Below, in pieces: positions 17,994 to 27,301 of a stretch of 64,000 nt of DNA. Below the pieces are notes generated by a model. It ran no database searches. It saw only the letters and a list, made by a program, of their open reading frames with translations, and was not told the DNA's origin. A program made the position numbers and the translations under genes. This stretch comes from Aureimonas fodinaquatilis (GTDB lineage: Bacteria; Pseudomonadota; Alphaproteobacteria; Rhizobiales; Rhizobiaceae). Within the stretch, counting starts at the first letter, position 1. Each line of letters opens with the position of its first letter. The stretch is from NCBI RefSeq assembly GCF_008369445.1, contig NZ_VTWH01000002.1, forward strand, positions 310,001 through 374,000, read 5' to 3'.

Positions 17994-18911
17994 TCAGGCT
18001 ACCCTCTTCTTGCCCGTTATTGTCTTGCCGAAAAGGCTGCTCACCAGTTCATTTGCAAGTGCGGCCGTGCGGCCATTCTCGTCCAGAGTGGGATTGAGTT
18101 CGACCACATCAAGGCTGGTGACCAGCCCGCTTTCATGAAGCATTTCCATCGCCAGATGCGCCTCGCGGAATGTGGCGCCGCCCTGGACAGGCGTGCCCAC
18201 ACCCGGAACCAGCGACGGGTCCAGAAAATCAATGTCGAAAGACACGTGCAGCAAGCCGTCTGCATCCCGCACTTCCTGAAGAAAAGACTCCAGCAAAGGT
18301 GCGACGCCACGGCGGTCAATGTCGCTCATATCATATGCGCGAAACTGCGATGCCGCCAAAGCATCCTTTTCAGCCTTGTCGACACTGCGCAAACCCAGAA
18401 TGCACACATGCTCCTGAACCAGCGGAGCGGCAAGCGGCGGAAAATAGCCGTCAAATCCTGGCATGCCCGCCAGATAAGCCAGAGGGACACCATGCAGATT
18501 TCCGCTTGTGGTCGTATTCAGCGTATGCAGGTCAGAATGGGCATCCATCCAGAGAACGAAGAACGGTTTTCCCTGCTCTGCAGCGCGGCGCGCCAGACCC
18601 GAGACCGAGCCGGCTGAAATACTGTGATCGCCCCCCAGAAAAATCGGCAGACCATCGGCACTGGCCTCATAGGCCTTGGCCGCAATAGCCTCAATCCATG
18701 CGCTGACTTCCCGCAGATGTTTCAGCCGGTTCGGATGATCTGGCACCGCTCTTGGTTCTGGTGCCGGTATCGCACCAAGATCATCCACATCATGGCCAAG
18801 ATCTTGCAGCGCTTCACCCAGACCCGCGTTTTTCAACGCTTCCGGTCCAAGAGCACACCCCGCAACCGGCTGCCCCAACTCAAACGGTACCGAAATCAAT
18901 TTGCAGCTCAT
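17994..18911 (-). CDS. rocF: arginase
   Basis: Hydrolyses L-arginine to L-ornithine and urea at a binuclear manganese site. The 305-residue protein carries all three metal motifs: [20 protein letters not shown] with SGNLHG, and [14 protein letters not shown]. The C-terminal [17 protein letters not shown] is also conserved. The ATG at 18911 was chosen (AGGA eight bases upstream, [14 protein letters not shown] is the family start). It is the first gene of a two-gene operon with ornithine cyclodeaminase, whose start codon follows the arginase stop directly. A palindrome and an Lrp-type gene lie upstream. Confidence 0.93.
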   Translation of the reverse strand: MSCKLISVPFELGQPVAGCALGPEALKNAGLGEALQDLGHDVDDLGAIPAPEPRAVPDHPNRLKHLREVSAWIEAIAAKAYEASADGLPIFLGGDHSISAGSVSGLARRAAEQGKPFFVLWMDAHSDLHTLNTTTSGNLHGVPLAYLAGMPGFDGYFPPLAAPLVQEHVCILGLRSVDKAEKDALAASQFRAYDMSDIDRRGVAPLLESFLQEVRDADGLLHVSFDIDFLDPSLVPGVGTPVQGGATFREAHLAMEMLHESGLVTSLDVVELNPTLDENGRTAALANELVSSLFGKTITGKKRVA

Positions 18912-18972
18912 TTTACTTTCCTGGTCATTTCTGCACTCAGGAAATGCGATTTTGCTGGCACATGGAAGCAGC

Positions 18973-18988
18973 CATATTGCCCAATATG
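18973..18988. promoter_or_regulatory. operator between arginase operon and Lrp-type regulator
   Basis: CATATTG-CC-CAATATG is a perfect seven-base inverted repeat. Two further half-sites, CAATATG at 19003-19009 and CATATTG at 19069-19075 (inside the regulator gene), recur nearby. Multiple spaced sites suit an Lrp/AsnC octamer that wraps DNA. Confidence 0.7.
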
Positions 18989-19039
18989 CGCTCATCACTT
19001 ACCAATATGGCAAATGCATTTGTTCAAACTGGATAATAA

Positions 19040-19477
19040 ATGGACGCTATCGATCAGCGACTCATCACCATATTGCGGCATGATGGACGACGGAGCCTTT
19101 CCGATCTGGCAGTGGAATTGGGGCTGACCCGTGCCACGGTTCGTGCGCGACTGGAGCGTCTGAAGAAGAATGACGAGATCATTGGCTTCACTGTCATTTT
19201 GCGGTCCGACGCCATCGACTTGCCCGTGCGGGGAATTATGATGATCGAAATCGGCGGACACAGCGCAGACGCTGTGGTGAAAACGCTGAACGGATTTTCC
19301 GAGGTCAGCGCCATTCATACGACCAATGGAAAATGGGATCTGGTGGTCGAACTTGGTACATCAGACCTGATCGCCTTTGATCAGGTTTTGCGCCGGATAA
19401 GATTGATTGCGGGCATCACCAATTCGGAAACCAGCCTGCTTCTGGCCACTCCCCGCAGCGTAAAAGCCAGACTCTGA
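19040..19477 (+). CDS. Lrp/AsnC family regulator of arginine catabolism
   Basis: A 145-residue regulator. The N-terminal helix-turn-helix (IDQRLITILRHDGRRSLSDL, then LGLTRATVRARLERLKK) and the C-terminal ligand-binding RAM domain (GIMMIEIGGHSADAVVKTL through GITNSETSLLLATP) are complete. It is divergent from arginase/ornithine cyclodeaminase and separated by repeated CATATTG sites. Its most likely role is arginine- or ornithine-dependent control of that operon and of itself. The ligand is inferred from context only. Confidence 0.88.
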   Translation: MDAIDQRLITILRHDGRRSLSDLAVELGLTRATVRARLERLKKNDEIIGFTVILRSDAIDLPVRGIMMIEIGGHSADAVVKTLNGFSEVSAIHTTNGKWDLVVELGTSDLIAFDQVLRRIRLIAGITNSETSLLLATPRSVKARL

Positions 19478-19776
19478 AATTCCTTCAGCAGGCCATTTGC
19501 ATCGCTGTATGGCAGAGGTTTGCCCTTCCTGCCAATTGGACCGGCGACGCGTTCAGCTTCGCAGAACCTCTTTCCGTCTCCCGGCATTGGAGAGTGCTGG
19601 TTGAGAGAAATCTACGATTGAGATAAAATATAAATCTACAATCTGCAGTACATTGTGAAATTAATTTCGATTAATTAATAATACAAACGAATGCCGGGCG
19701 GGTAGCTCCTATCAAAACGGCATCTTCCTTATTCAATATCCAAGTTGACTGCCATATTTATTGTATCATTTTCGCG
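19478..19776. other. intergenic region before the polysaccharide locus
   Basis: This gap of about 300 bases becomes strongly A+T-rich from 19610 onward, marking a composition change at the edge of the polysaccharide locus. It must contain the promoter of the following glycosyltransferase fragment. No gene or structured RNA was recognised. Confidence 0.4.
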
Positions 19777-20742
19777 ATGTTGAGCAAAAATCTTGTCAAC
19801 ATACCTCAGGAACTGAACTTCTTGAAGAATCTTTTATACCTCTCTCCTGTACCATGGGCGAGTTTTGCGCAGCGGCCGCACAAATTCGTGTCATGGTTCC
19901 AAAGCCATTATCAGGGAAAAGTATTCTGGATTGAACCTTACGCGACGCGCCTTCCTTCGTTAGCGGATTTGCGCCGGTTTCAGAAAGCCAAGAGAAGTCT
20001 GGGAGTTACGCCATGTCCCGAATGGCTGACCATCTGTTCGCCATCAAGTCTTCCCGTTGAGCCGCTTCCCGGCTCCGGCTGGCTGAACCGCCGTTTATGG
20101 AAGAGCAGTTTAACGGATGCTGCCGAATTTGCCGGAGACGGTGAGTGTGTCATCGTTGTCGGAAAACCTTCCCGGCTTGCACTACAGATCATGGAAAGAC
20201 TTCCAGAGCTCAGATCCATCTATGACGCCATGGATGATTTTCCGGCATTTTACACAGGTCTATCTCACGCTGCGATGAAAAGAAGCGAAGAAGCCGTTGC
20301 TTCAAGAGCCGACGAAGTCTGGACATCCAGCTCGTTTCTTCAGAACCGCTGGAAGACAAAACATTCGAATGTCCGCCTGATATTCAACGGCCTGGACAGT
20401 GACGTCATCAGAAATGTTGCGATTGCACCGTCCAGTTCCGACCAGAAGATATTCGGCTATATCGGAACTGTTGGTCAATGGTTCGACTGGGAAATGGTGG
20501 TCGCACTGGCGCGCAGTTCCCCGGGCGACCTTATCCATATTATAGGCCCTGTGTATAAGCTGCCGCCGAAAGACCTTCCCGGCAATATCCGGATGTTTCC
20601 GGCATGTGAGCATGAGCGCGCTCTTACGGAAATGGCGCATTTTGACGTGGGCCTCATTCCGTTTCTAAAGAACGAACTGACCAGATCCGTGGATCCTATC
20701 AAGTTCGCCATGGCCGGAAGAGATGAACCGAACGGTCGTTGA
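19777..20742 (+). pseudogene. glycosyltransferase truncated by fusion to wecB
   Basis: The first 310 codons or so encode a GT4-like glycosyltransferase of surface-polysaccharide type: SPVPWASFAQRPHKFVSWF, YDAMDDFPAFY, the sugar-nucleotide region FGYIGTVGQWFDWEMV, and the approach to the last conserved motif, RSVDPIKF. The parallel stretch NPVKVYEY in the middle domain of the 986-residue protein (21578-24538) shows what should follow. Instead the reading switches, near 20702-20708, into sequence that in another frame is WecB, and translation stops 12 codons later. The C-terminal third of the enzyme is missing, so it is very probably inactive. Confidence 0.82.
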
Positions 20743-21484
20743 TCGCATCAGTGACGCAATGTTCGCACCGACTGCAAAATCCCGCGCAAATCTTCTGAGC
20801 GAGGGTCTGGACGATCGTCGGATTCTGGTAACCGGCAACACCGTAATTGATGCATTGGTGGATGTCGCTGAACGGCTTCGCACTGACGCACGTCTGCGTG
20901 CGGGAATGGCGGCCAGATTTGCTGCAATTGATGCCAGCAAACGAATGATCCTCGTGACAGGCCACCGTCGCGAGAGTTTCGGAAACGGCTTTGAGCAGAT
21001 CTGTCATGCACTGGCGCAAATTGCAGATCGGGGAGATGTCGAGATCGTTTACCCAGTGCACCTTAACCCCAATGTACGCGAGCCGGTTCAGCGAATTCTG
21101 GCTGACCGCAGATCAATCCATCTCATCGAACCGCAGGCCTATCTGGAATTCGTTTACCTGATGACGCGTGCTCACCTGATCCTGACGGACTCGGGTGGCG
21201 TGCAGGAAGAAGCACCGTCTCTCGGGAAGCCGGTTCTGGTCATGCGTGAGGTAACAGAAAGGCCGGAGGCGGTGGAGGCTGGCACCGTTGAACTGGTGGG
21301 CGCAAACCGGGCACAGATTGTCAAAGCTGTTGAAAGACTGCTCGACGATGAAGAGCGATATTCGGCTTTTTCACGCGCCCACAATCCCTATGGTGATGGG
21401 GCGGCTGCGCGGCGGATTGTCGGATATCTGGAAGACTGTGCCGCGGGCATGGAGACACAGATGCCTCAAAGTGCCGTTGCGTAA
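20702..21484 (+). pseudogene. wecB: UDP-GlcNAc 2-epimerase fragment lacking its N-terminus
   Basis: WecB interconverts UDP-GlcNAc and UDP-ManNAc. From [16 protein letters not shown] (frame opening near 20705) the sequence matches WecB to its end: [56 protein letters not shown] and [12 protein letters not shown]. The first 120-odd residues of the usual 370-380, including half of the active-site cleft, are absent and replaced by an out-of-frame glycosyltransferase. A 253-codon frame could start at ATG 20723, inside the conserved PEEMNR motif, but would not give an active epimerase. Confidence 0.85.
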
Positions 21485-21497
21485 CAGATAGTGCGAA

Positions 21498-21540
21498 ACA
21501 ACTCAGGGCATTTTCGTAAAGCGAAAATGTCCTGAGTTGT
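21498..21540. terminator. 19-base hairpin between convergent genes
   Basis: Arms 21498-21516 and 21522-21540 pair over 19 bases with one G-T position and a five-base loop TAAAG. It lies between the wecB fragment (+) and the large fusion gene (-), so it can act in both directions. There is no long T-run, but the stem is very strong. Confidence 0.7.
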
Positions 21541-21577
21541 AAGGGGAAGAGACTTTCTGAAGCGCGAGCGCAAAGCT

Positions 21578-24538
21578 TCAGCGCTTGTCGAACCTGTATT
21601 TATGGGGAGTCCAAGGCCCCCATTTCTGTTCGTAAATCAGTTTGTTCTGCTCAAACAGTTCCATTTTCTTCTCGGCCTTCAGTGCATCGAAAGACGCCGA
21701 CAGATGATGATGAATGAAAACATCGTCAGCTATGGCGTTGCGCAGACCAAGCGCCTGAACTCGCCGACAATAATCATCATCTTCAAAAAATCCGACGCGG
21801 AATGCCTCATCGAGGTTTCCGACAGCTTCAAATGTCTTGCGGCTGAATGCGACGCAGAAGAATGCAAGATTAGGGCAGTCGTGCAGGCGGCCGATGCGCT
21901 GCGCAGTATAATGGAGCGCCTCGGTGCGCATCTCGTTCATATCCGCGTAGTGAATTTCGATCCGCGCCTCATTGCCGATATTGTTGGTGACCGGCCCGAC
22001 AAGCCCCAGGTCCGGGTTGCGCCTCAGATGCGCGACGAGGCTGCCCAACCAGCCTGGCGTGACATAGGTATCGTTGTTGAGAAGAACAAAATAATCGCCC
22101 GTTGCACGCGCAAGGCCCTGATTGTTCGCGGCGGCAAAGCCACGATTGTCCTCATTCAATATCAGAGTGCGGTTAGGCCCACCCTGCTCCCATAGCTTGA
22201 GGTAATCGGCAGAACCGTCGGTAGACGCGTTGTCGACAACAATGATCTCAAAATCATCATAGGCGGTGTCCTGCGACAGGCTTTCCAGGCAAACTTCGGT
22301 AAATTCAAGATTGTTGTAAGTGACAACAATGACGCTGGCGCGCGGTGACCGTGTCTTCTCGAGTGCGGTCAGAAATGCTTCTACCCGATGGTCCCATGTC
22401 TGCTCGGCGGCAAATTGCCGGCGTCTGGCCTCGTCTTCCGTGCCGGGAATGGCCGACAGGACGTCATCGACCTTTTCTAGAAAGTCAGCATGGCTTTTGG
22501 CGCGCTCAACACAATCGCCGAACTGCGATATTTCCGGCAGGTCAATTGATATGACGGGTTTGCCCGCGCTCAGATATTCATAAACCTTGACCGGGTTTGT
22601 TGCCAGGGTCAGTGGAATGACCTTGAACGGGAGAATGCAGACATCAAAGGCGTAGAGATAATAGGGAAGATCCGTATATTTCACCTCGCCGGTCATCACC
22701 ACGTTTGGCAGTGCCGACAGCCTCTCTTTGGCCTTCACAGTGTCTGCGCCAATGAGCAACACGCAATCATCTGGCCGTGCACGGGCAATTTTTTCGATCA
22801 GGTCGATGTCGAACCATTCGGCAATTGCTCCGTAATAGCCAATAATGCGCCGGTCTTTTTCATCGCGATAGATCTCAGACGGGCGGTTGGCGAAATGCGT
22901 ATAGTCTCCAGCATTGCGAACCATGGAAACGTTTGCATTGCTTTTGTTCGCTATGTCTTCAAGAAATGTGGATGTGACGATGACATGATCAGCCTCGCGC
23001 AGCAGTGCGTGCTCTTCGGCAATGGCATCCTTTGCATTGTCGCCAAAGCCCTCATGGTGGTCCATCAGATCGTAGACGAGCTTTCGATTTGGCACCTGAT
23101 CCGCAAATGGCCGCCAGAAAGGATGCTGGACAAGCGACAGGATCTCACGCGGTGCGGCCCATTCCAGAAACATGCCCAGGCTGGCAAAAACTGCCGCCTT
23201 TGTTTTTGGCGATGGCATGCCGAAGTAAATCGCCGGCGCTCCTGGAACATGCAGATAAACGATCTGCAACGAACCATCTTCAGATAAAGGCTCTATACGG
23301 AAGCCCGGCTCCGCTGCGTCAATGAAATGGTTCGAGAAATAAAAAGTGCGATGGCCCCGATTGGCGAAGGCGCGCGCCAGATGCTGAGGCCGCTGCACGC
23401 GAAAATGCCAGTCGATGATGGCCCAGACAAAAACATCGGCCTTGGGTGAAATTTCTTTCGATGGCCTGAAACCCACGCTGACCGGACGAGACGACTTCAC
23501 CGGAACACCGGGAAAAGCCCGTCGGTGCCGCAGAATTGCACTTTTCAGCTTGTGCTTGATTGGCGGTGACAGAGGCAGGGCCCGGTACACCGTTCGCAGG
23601 GATAGTTTTCCGGCCTGCCTGATATCCCGCACGCCATTGGTCACGGACCGCAGCGGCGCGGTCGCACGCCAGGAATGGCTGCTGTGAATGCTGTGAATCT
23701 GGGTTTCGCGTACCGACAATGCTTCATGGAGCGCCGCCACCTCGGCTTTGAGCGCATCATTTTCGGCTGCCTGTTCTGCCGTTCCCGTCAGGCTCTGTAC
23801 AGCTCGCTGCTGGTCGCGGATGTCCCGGCGAAGCGCATTGATCGTGGATTCAATGGCCAGGACAGAGGCCTTGCCGGGCGCAGCAAGGACGTCGCACAGT
23901 TTCAGGGCGTATCGCTGAGCCACGTCATTTGATGCATAGACCAGCAATATCTGGTCGCCGGGCCAGTAACTGGGCTTTTCCTGTGATGCATCAATCACCC
24001 GAGCTTCAACGCAGTGAAACCTGCCGGCAACGGACGTTGGTATCATGTTCAGGTCAAACGTCACCTTATGCTCGCAGTGACGCTCCCGCTCCTGAAACGG
24101 TACAAGAATGACCAGAATGTCCTTTGCATAGGCAGAGACTGTCTCAAGCGTCGACCACGGGTCTTCAAAGTGTTCCAGTGTGTTGGAACAGAACAGGACA
24201 TCGAAACGGTCTTCAATCGTCTGGGTCAAAAGATCGACATCGATGAAGCGCGGAATTTTATGCAGACTCCGCGCCTTCTCAATAGCTGGCCGCGCAAAAT
24301 CAATTCCAGTGACTTGGCCTCCAAAAGTGTGGGCGAGAATTTCCGTTCCTTCACCCGTGGCACAACCCCAGTCACATATTGAAAGACGCTCAGCCTGCAA
24401 GGTGCGGCTCAACCATACAGGGAGGTTACCCAACGCAAGATTGTAGAAAAAGCGCGTTTGAGCAGGACCGGCCTTTTCGTCCCAATCTGTCAGAAAACGA
24501 TCGGACCAGTATTGCTCGCTATTCAGATCAAGCGCCAT
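21578..24538 (-). CDS. three-domain methyltransferase / GT4-like / GT2 polysaccharide enzyme
   Basis: A 986-residue cytosolic protein. Residues 1-200 are a SAM methyltransferase (motif I SICDWGCATGEG at 53-64, then CSNTLEHFEDPW). Residues about 220-290 look like a coiled coil (RDIRDQQRAVQSL, ENDALKAEVAALHEAL). Residues about 370-720 form a GT4-like transferase (AIIDWHFRVQRPQHLA, YDLMDHHEGF, IGYYGAIAEWFD, NPVKVYEYLSAGKPV). Residues about 728-986 are a GT2 transferase (ASVIVVTYNN, VDNASTDGS, LLNNDTYV, FFEDDDYCRR). Methyltransferase-coiled-coil-transferase proteins encoded beside Wzm/Wzt often cap O-polysaccharide chains and set their length. That role is inferred here. It precedes no other gene on its strand and follows wzt by 53 bp. 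Confidence 0.9.
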   Translation of the reverse strand: MALDLNSEQYWSDRFLTDWDEKAGPAQTRFFYNLALGNLPVWLSRTLQAERLSICDWGCATGEGTEILAHTFGGQVTGIDFARPAIEKARSLHKIPRFIDVDLLTQTIEDRFDVLFCSNTLEHFEDPWSTLETVSAYAKDILVILVPFQERERHCEHKVTFDLNMIPTSVAGRFHCVEARVIDASQEKPSYWPGDQILLVYASNDVAQRYALKLCDVLAAPGKASVLAIESTINALRRDIRDQQRAVQSLTGTAEQAAENDALKAEVAALHEALSVRETQIHSIHSSHSWRATAPLRSVTNGVRDIRQAGKLSLRTVYRALPLSPPIKHKLKSAILRHRRAFPGVPVKSSRPVSVGFRPSKEISPKADVFVWAIIDWHFRVQRPQHLARAFANRGHRTFYFSNHFIDAAEPGFRIEPLSEDGSLQIVYLHVPGAPAIYFGMPSPKTKAAVFASLGMFLEWAAPREILSLVQHPFWRPFADQVPNRKLVYDLMDHHEGFGDNAKDAIAEEHALLREADHVIVTSTFLEDIANKSNANVSMVRNAGDYTHFANRPSEIYRDEKDRRIIGYYGAIAEWFDIDLIEKIARARPDDCVLLIGADTVKAKERLSALPNVVMTGEVKYTDLPYYLYAFDVCILPFKVIPLTLATNPVKVYEYLSAGKPVISIDLPEISQFGDCVERAKSHADFLEKVDDVLSAIPGTEDEARRRQFAAEQTWDHRVEAFLTALEKTRSPRASVIVVTYNNLEFTEVCLESLSQDTAYDDFEIIVVDNASTDGSADYLKLWEQGGPNRTLILNEDNRGFAAANNQGLARATGDYFVLLNNDTYVTPGWLGSLVAHLRRNPDLGLVGPVTNNIGNEARIEIHYADMNEMRTEALHYTAQRIGRLHDCPNLAFFCVAFSRKTFEAVGNLDEAFRVGFFEDDDYCRRVQALGLRNAIADDVFIHHHLSASFDALKAEKKMELFEQNKLIYEQKWGPWTPHKYRFDKR

Positions 24539-24591
24539 GAAGCCTCTTCCTAAGTGTCAATTCGGGCATTGACGCAGCGCTGTAAAAGCGC

Positions 24592-25902
24592 TCACGCGAT
24601 GTTCTCGATCGATTTGCTGATGTTCGGGGCGATGATGCCGAAATGCCTGTCACTCATGTCTGTACGCAGGTAAAGCACACCTTCGATATGCTCATAATAG
24701 GCCGGATGCACATTCGTTTTGTCTTCCACTGCAACGGCCACCAGATACTCGCTGGTGTTCAGCATGTTCTGGAATGTGAACCGGACGGTGACACGGCTGC
24801 CCGTTCCCCGAAAAGAAACGTGCCCATCGTGCCAGGTCGAGCCGACAATCAGATCCAGTCCGGAGAGTGTTTTGATCGAAAACGCAATTGCCAATGTTTC
24901 CCGCGCCACGTCTTCCGGCAGGTCCAGTTCAATGGCAAGCGTTATGTCTTCCCGATCCCGGAACACGCGTGCCCGGCGGCCCAGCGCGTTCAACGCTTCC
25001 ACCCGCTTCACAATTCCACAATGCGAGCCCCAATGATTCAGCGGAACCGGTGCAGCAGGTTCCGTGCTCAGCTCAACCTCTTCAAGCTCGATTGCAATTT
25101 CCGGTTCGCCATCACCGGTTTCGGGCAGCGGCTGCTCGGCTCCTTCAAACAGACGCTGAATATATTCGGACGTGACTGTCTGGATAGACCCGTTCATCCG
25201 AACCCGCCCGGCGTCAATCCAGATAGCGCGATCGCACAGGGTGCGTACGGCCGATACGTCATGCGACACAAACAGAATGGAGGTTCCGGCATCGCGCAGC
25301 TTGCGAATTCTGTCATGGCATTTGGCCTGAAACTGCGCATCGCCCACTGCAAGTGCTTCATCGACAATCAGGATTTCGGGCTCAATAAGCGCCTGCACGG
25401 CGAATGCCACCCGCACATACATGCCAGTGGAATAGGTTAGCATCGGACGATCGAAAAACTCGCCCACATCGGCAAATTCTTCGATCCTCGGCATCAGCCG
25501 ACCAATCTCGTCGGGGTCAAGGCCAAGAATTGCCGCGTTCAGTGCAGCGTTGTCCCGCCCGGTGAATTCGGGGTTGAAGCCTGCCCCCAGTTCCAGCAAA
25601 GCCGCAATGCGCCCATTTCTGACCACCTGTCCGGACGAGGGCCTGAGCGTGCCGCAGATGATCTGAAGGATGGTGGATTTGCCGGAACCATTGCGTCCGA
25701 CAATGCCAACGGTTTCCCCGCGGGCAACCTCAAACGAAATGTCGTGCAGAGCCTCAAACTGCCGGAAATAGCTTTTCGGCGCCAAGCCTGCGGCGCGCCT
25801 CAGACGCGGCACAATCATCTGTTTCAGGCGGTCATGCGGGGCGGCGTAAATGTTGTACGCTTTGCTGACATGACTGACGCTGATGGCGGGCTCAGACAAC
25901 AT
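24592..25902 (-). CDS. wzt: polysaccharide ABC exporter ATPase with C-terminal carbohydrate-binding domain
   Basis: The ATPase of an ABC-2 polysaccharide exporter, 436 residues. The N-terminal domain has Walker A GRNGSGKS (69-76), the Wzt-type signature region YSTGMYVRVAFAVQ, Walker B ILIVDEALAVGD and the switch VSHD. Residues from about 260 onward form an extra beta-rich domain (GSHCGIVKRVEALNALG, SFRGTGSRVTVRFTFQN, YYEHIEGVLYLRTD), typical of Wzt proteins that recognise a modified chain end. ATG 25902, with GGTGGA upstream, starts 11 bases inside the end of wzm. The codon at 25944 is less likely. It pairs with wzm and the methyltransferase fusion. Confidence 0.92.
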   Translation of the reverse strand: MLSEPAISVSHVSKAYNIYAAPHDRLKQMIVPRLRRAAGLAPKSYFRQFEALHDISFEVARGETVGIVGRNGSGKSTILQIICGTLRPSSGQVVRNGRIAALLELGAGFNPEFTGRDNAALNAAILGLDPDEIGRLMPRIEEFADVGEFFDRPMLTYSTGMYVRVAFAVQALIEPEILIVDEALAVGDAQFQAKCHDRIRKLRDAGTSILFVSHDVSAVRTLCDRAIWIDAGRVRMNGSIQTVTSEYIQRLFEGAEQPLPETGDGEPEIAIELEEVELSTEPAAPVPLNHWGSHCGIVKRVEALNALGRRARVFRDREDITLAIELDLPEDVARETLAIAFSIKTLSGLDLIVGSTWHDGHVSFRGTGSRVTVRFTFQNMLNTSEYLVAVAVEDKTNVHPAYYEHIEGVLYLRTDMSDRHFGIIAPNISKSIENIA

Positions 25903-26698
25903 CTGCAAATCCACCACGCATCTTTTCAAAAATCCATCTTCCAAGCAGCATGACCGAACAAGCTGCCAACCAGTAAATTCCCAAGGCGGTGAAATTGGGC
26001 GTCTGTCCGAAAATCAGGACAGACCGCGCTTCCATAATCGGCACGGTGAGTGGGTTGAACGCCACGAGCATCCGAAGCCCCTCGGGCAACATGCCAATCG
26101 GGTAAAACAACGGAGACAGAAACATCATGGCCGTGACAAGCAGAGTAACGACTTGCCCCACATCGCGAACATAGGTTCCAAGTGCAGCCAGAATCCACGC
26201 AAGGCCAACCGCTCCGATCACCAGCGGAGCCACCACAGCAGGCAGCCACAGACCGTTCCACGACAGGGGAACGTTCAACACAAATGCTGCAACGAGCAAG
26301 ACGCAGAACGCAACGAGAGCGTTAAACACCGCGACACCCGTCAGGATGACCGGCAGGATTTCAAGCGGAAACAAGACTTTGGTCACCAGATTGGCGTTCT
26401 GGACAATCTGGTGAGGCGCCCGAATGAGTATTTCGGATAGAAGATTATATTGGATAAGCCCGAGAAAAAGGACAATCGTGAAGTTGATTTCTCCCAGTCC
26501 CTCCTCTCTCCACATTCCCCTCAGGATCGAGCCGAATACCGAGGAATAAATCAGCACGATGATCACGTTCTGGATGACGTACCAGTAAAGACCGCCAAAC
26601 GTGCCTTTATGTCTTGTCCGGATTTCGCGTTTGAGTAGCGGACCCAACAAATGCCGGCGCCTTCCGCTACCCTTTGCGGGCATTGCAGCATCAGGCAT
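25892..26698 (-). CDS. wzm: polysaccharide ABC exporter permease
   Basis: A 268-residue ABC-2 type permease with six hydrophobic segments after a basic N-terminus (LLKREIRTRHKGTFGGLYWYVIQN). The pattern AALGTYVRDVGQVVTLLVTAMMFLSPLFYP is the typical KpsM/Wzm core. With Wzt it should export an undecaprenyl-linked polysaccharide across the inner membrane. Its 3' end overlaps wzt by 11 bases. The region upstream (26699-26908) separates it from the GtrA gene. Confidence 0.92.
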   Translation of the reverse strand: MPDAAMPAKGSGRRRHLLGPLLKREIRTRHKGTFGGLYWYVIQNVIIVLIYSSVFGSILRGMWREEGLGEINFTIVLFLGLIQYNLLSEILIRAPHQIVQNANLVTKVLFPLEILPVILTGVAVFNALVAFCVLLVAAFVLNVPLSWNGLWLPAVVAPLVIGAVGLAWILAALGTYVRDVGQVVTLLVTAMMFLSPLFYPIGMLPEGLRMLVAFNPLTVPIMEARSVLIFGQTPNFTALGIYWLAACSVMLLGRWIFEKMRGGFADVV

Positions 26699-26908
26699 GG
26701 GGGGTAACCCACTGTAATAAAAGCGGCATAGATAGTCTTATGCCGTCACAGACGCTGGCTGCAATTGTTGAAGTTGCTGTCATTTCACTCTGAACCGAAC
26801 GCTGACCTGATAAAGTTCTGTCACTATCAGCACCTGACTGGCGCATCGAACCGCTTGTATTCATATATATGATGAACGTCAATAAACAGGGTTATGCAGG
26901 TTAGTGCA

Positions 26909-27301
26909 TCAGCGCCGCAGCAATGCACGCGACAGGACGAAATTCAGCAGCGTTGTCGCAACGATGACCATCAGTATCGCCAGCCTTGGCACAACACCCT
27001 GCTCTTGCAGTACGCGCAGGAAAAACAGTCCCGATAAAAACACCGCGCAGTAGCATCCAGCCAGAGACAAACGATCAATCACAGTTCTACGTCCGCCCTT
27101 GAACACCTTGTTCGGGTAGATGATTGCCACGAAGGCAAGCCCGGTCACCCACGCCACTATGTATGAGTGCGCCGGGGACACCACAAAAAGCAGGAGTTGA
27201 TAAACAACAAGCGTCAGACCGGTATTGGCGATGCCAGCGGCCAGAAAGCGTAAACCGTCACCTTTGAGAAGGCGCTTTCCTTCGCCGTGCATTGTCTTCA
27301 C
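26909..27301 (-). CDS. gtrA: GtrA-like flippase
   Basis: A 130-residue protein with four hydrophobic helices (GLRFLAAGIANTGLTLVVYQLLL at the start, LLNFVLSRALLRR at the end), a GtrA/DPMS-like fold. GtrA proteins are proposed to flip undecaprenyl-phosphate-linked sugars made by a GtrB transferase. A GtrB-type gene lies two genes upstream in the same operon. The start codon overlaps the stop of the WxcM-like gene as ATGA, so the two are translationally coupled. Confidence 0.85.
   Translation of the reverse strand: MKTMHGEGKRLLKGDGLRFLAAGIANTGLTLVVYQLLLFVVSPAHSYIVAWVTGLAFVAIIYPNKVFKGGRRTVIDRLSLAGCYCAVFLSGLFFLRVLQEQGVVPRLAILMVIVATTLLNFVLSRALLRR

Noticed and set aside
20723-21484. wecB fragment as an intact 253-residue epimerase
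   Set aside because: The start would lie inside the conserved PEEMNR motif, and the N-terminal third of the fold is missing, so it is treated as a broken gene.
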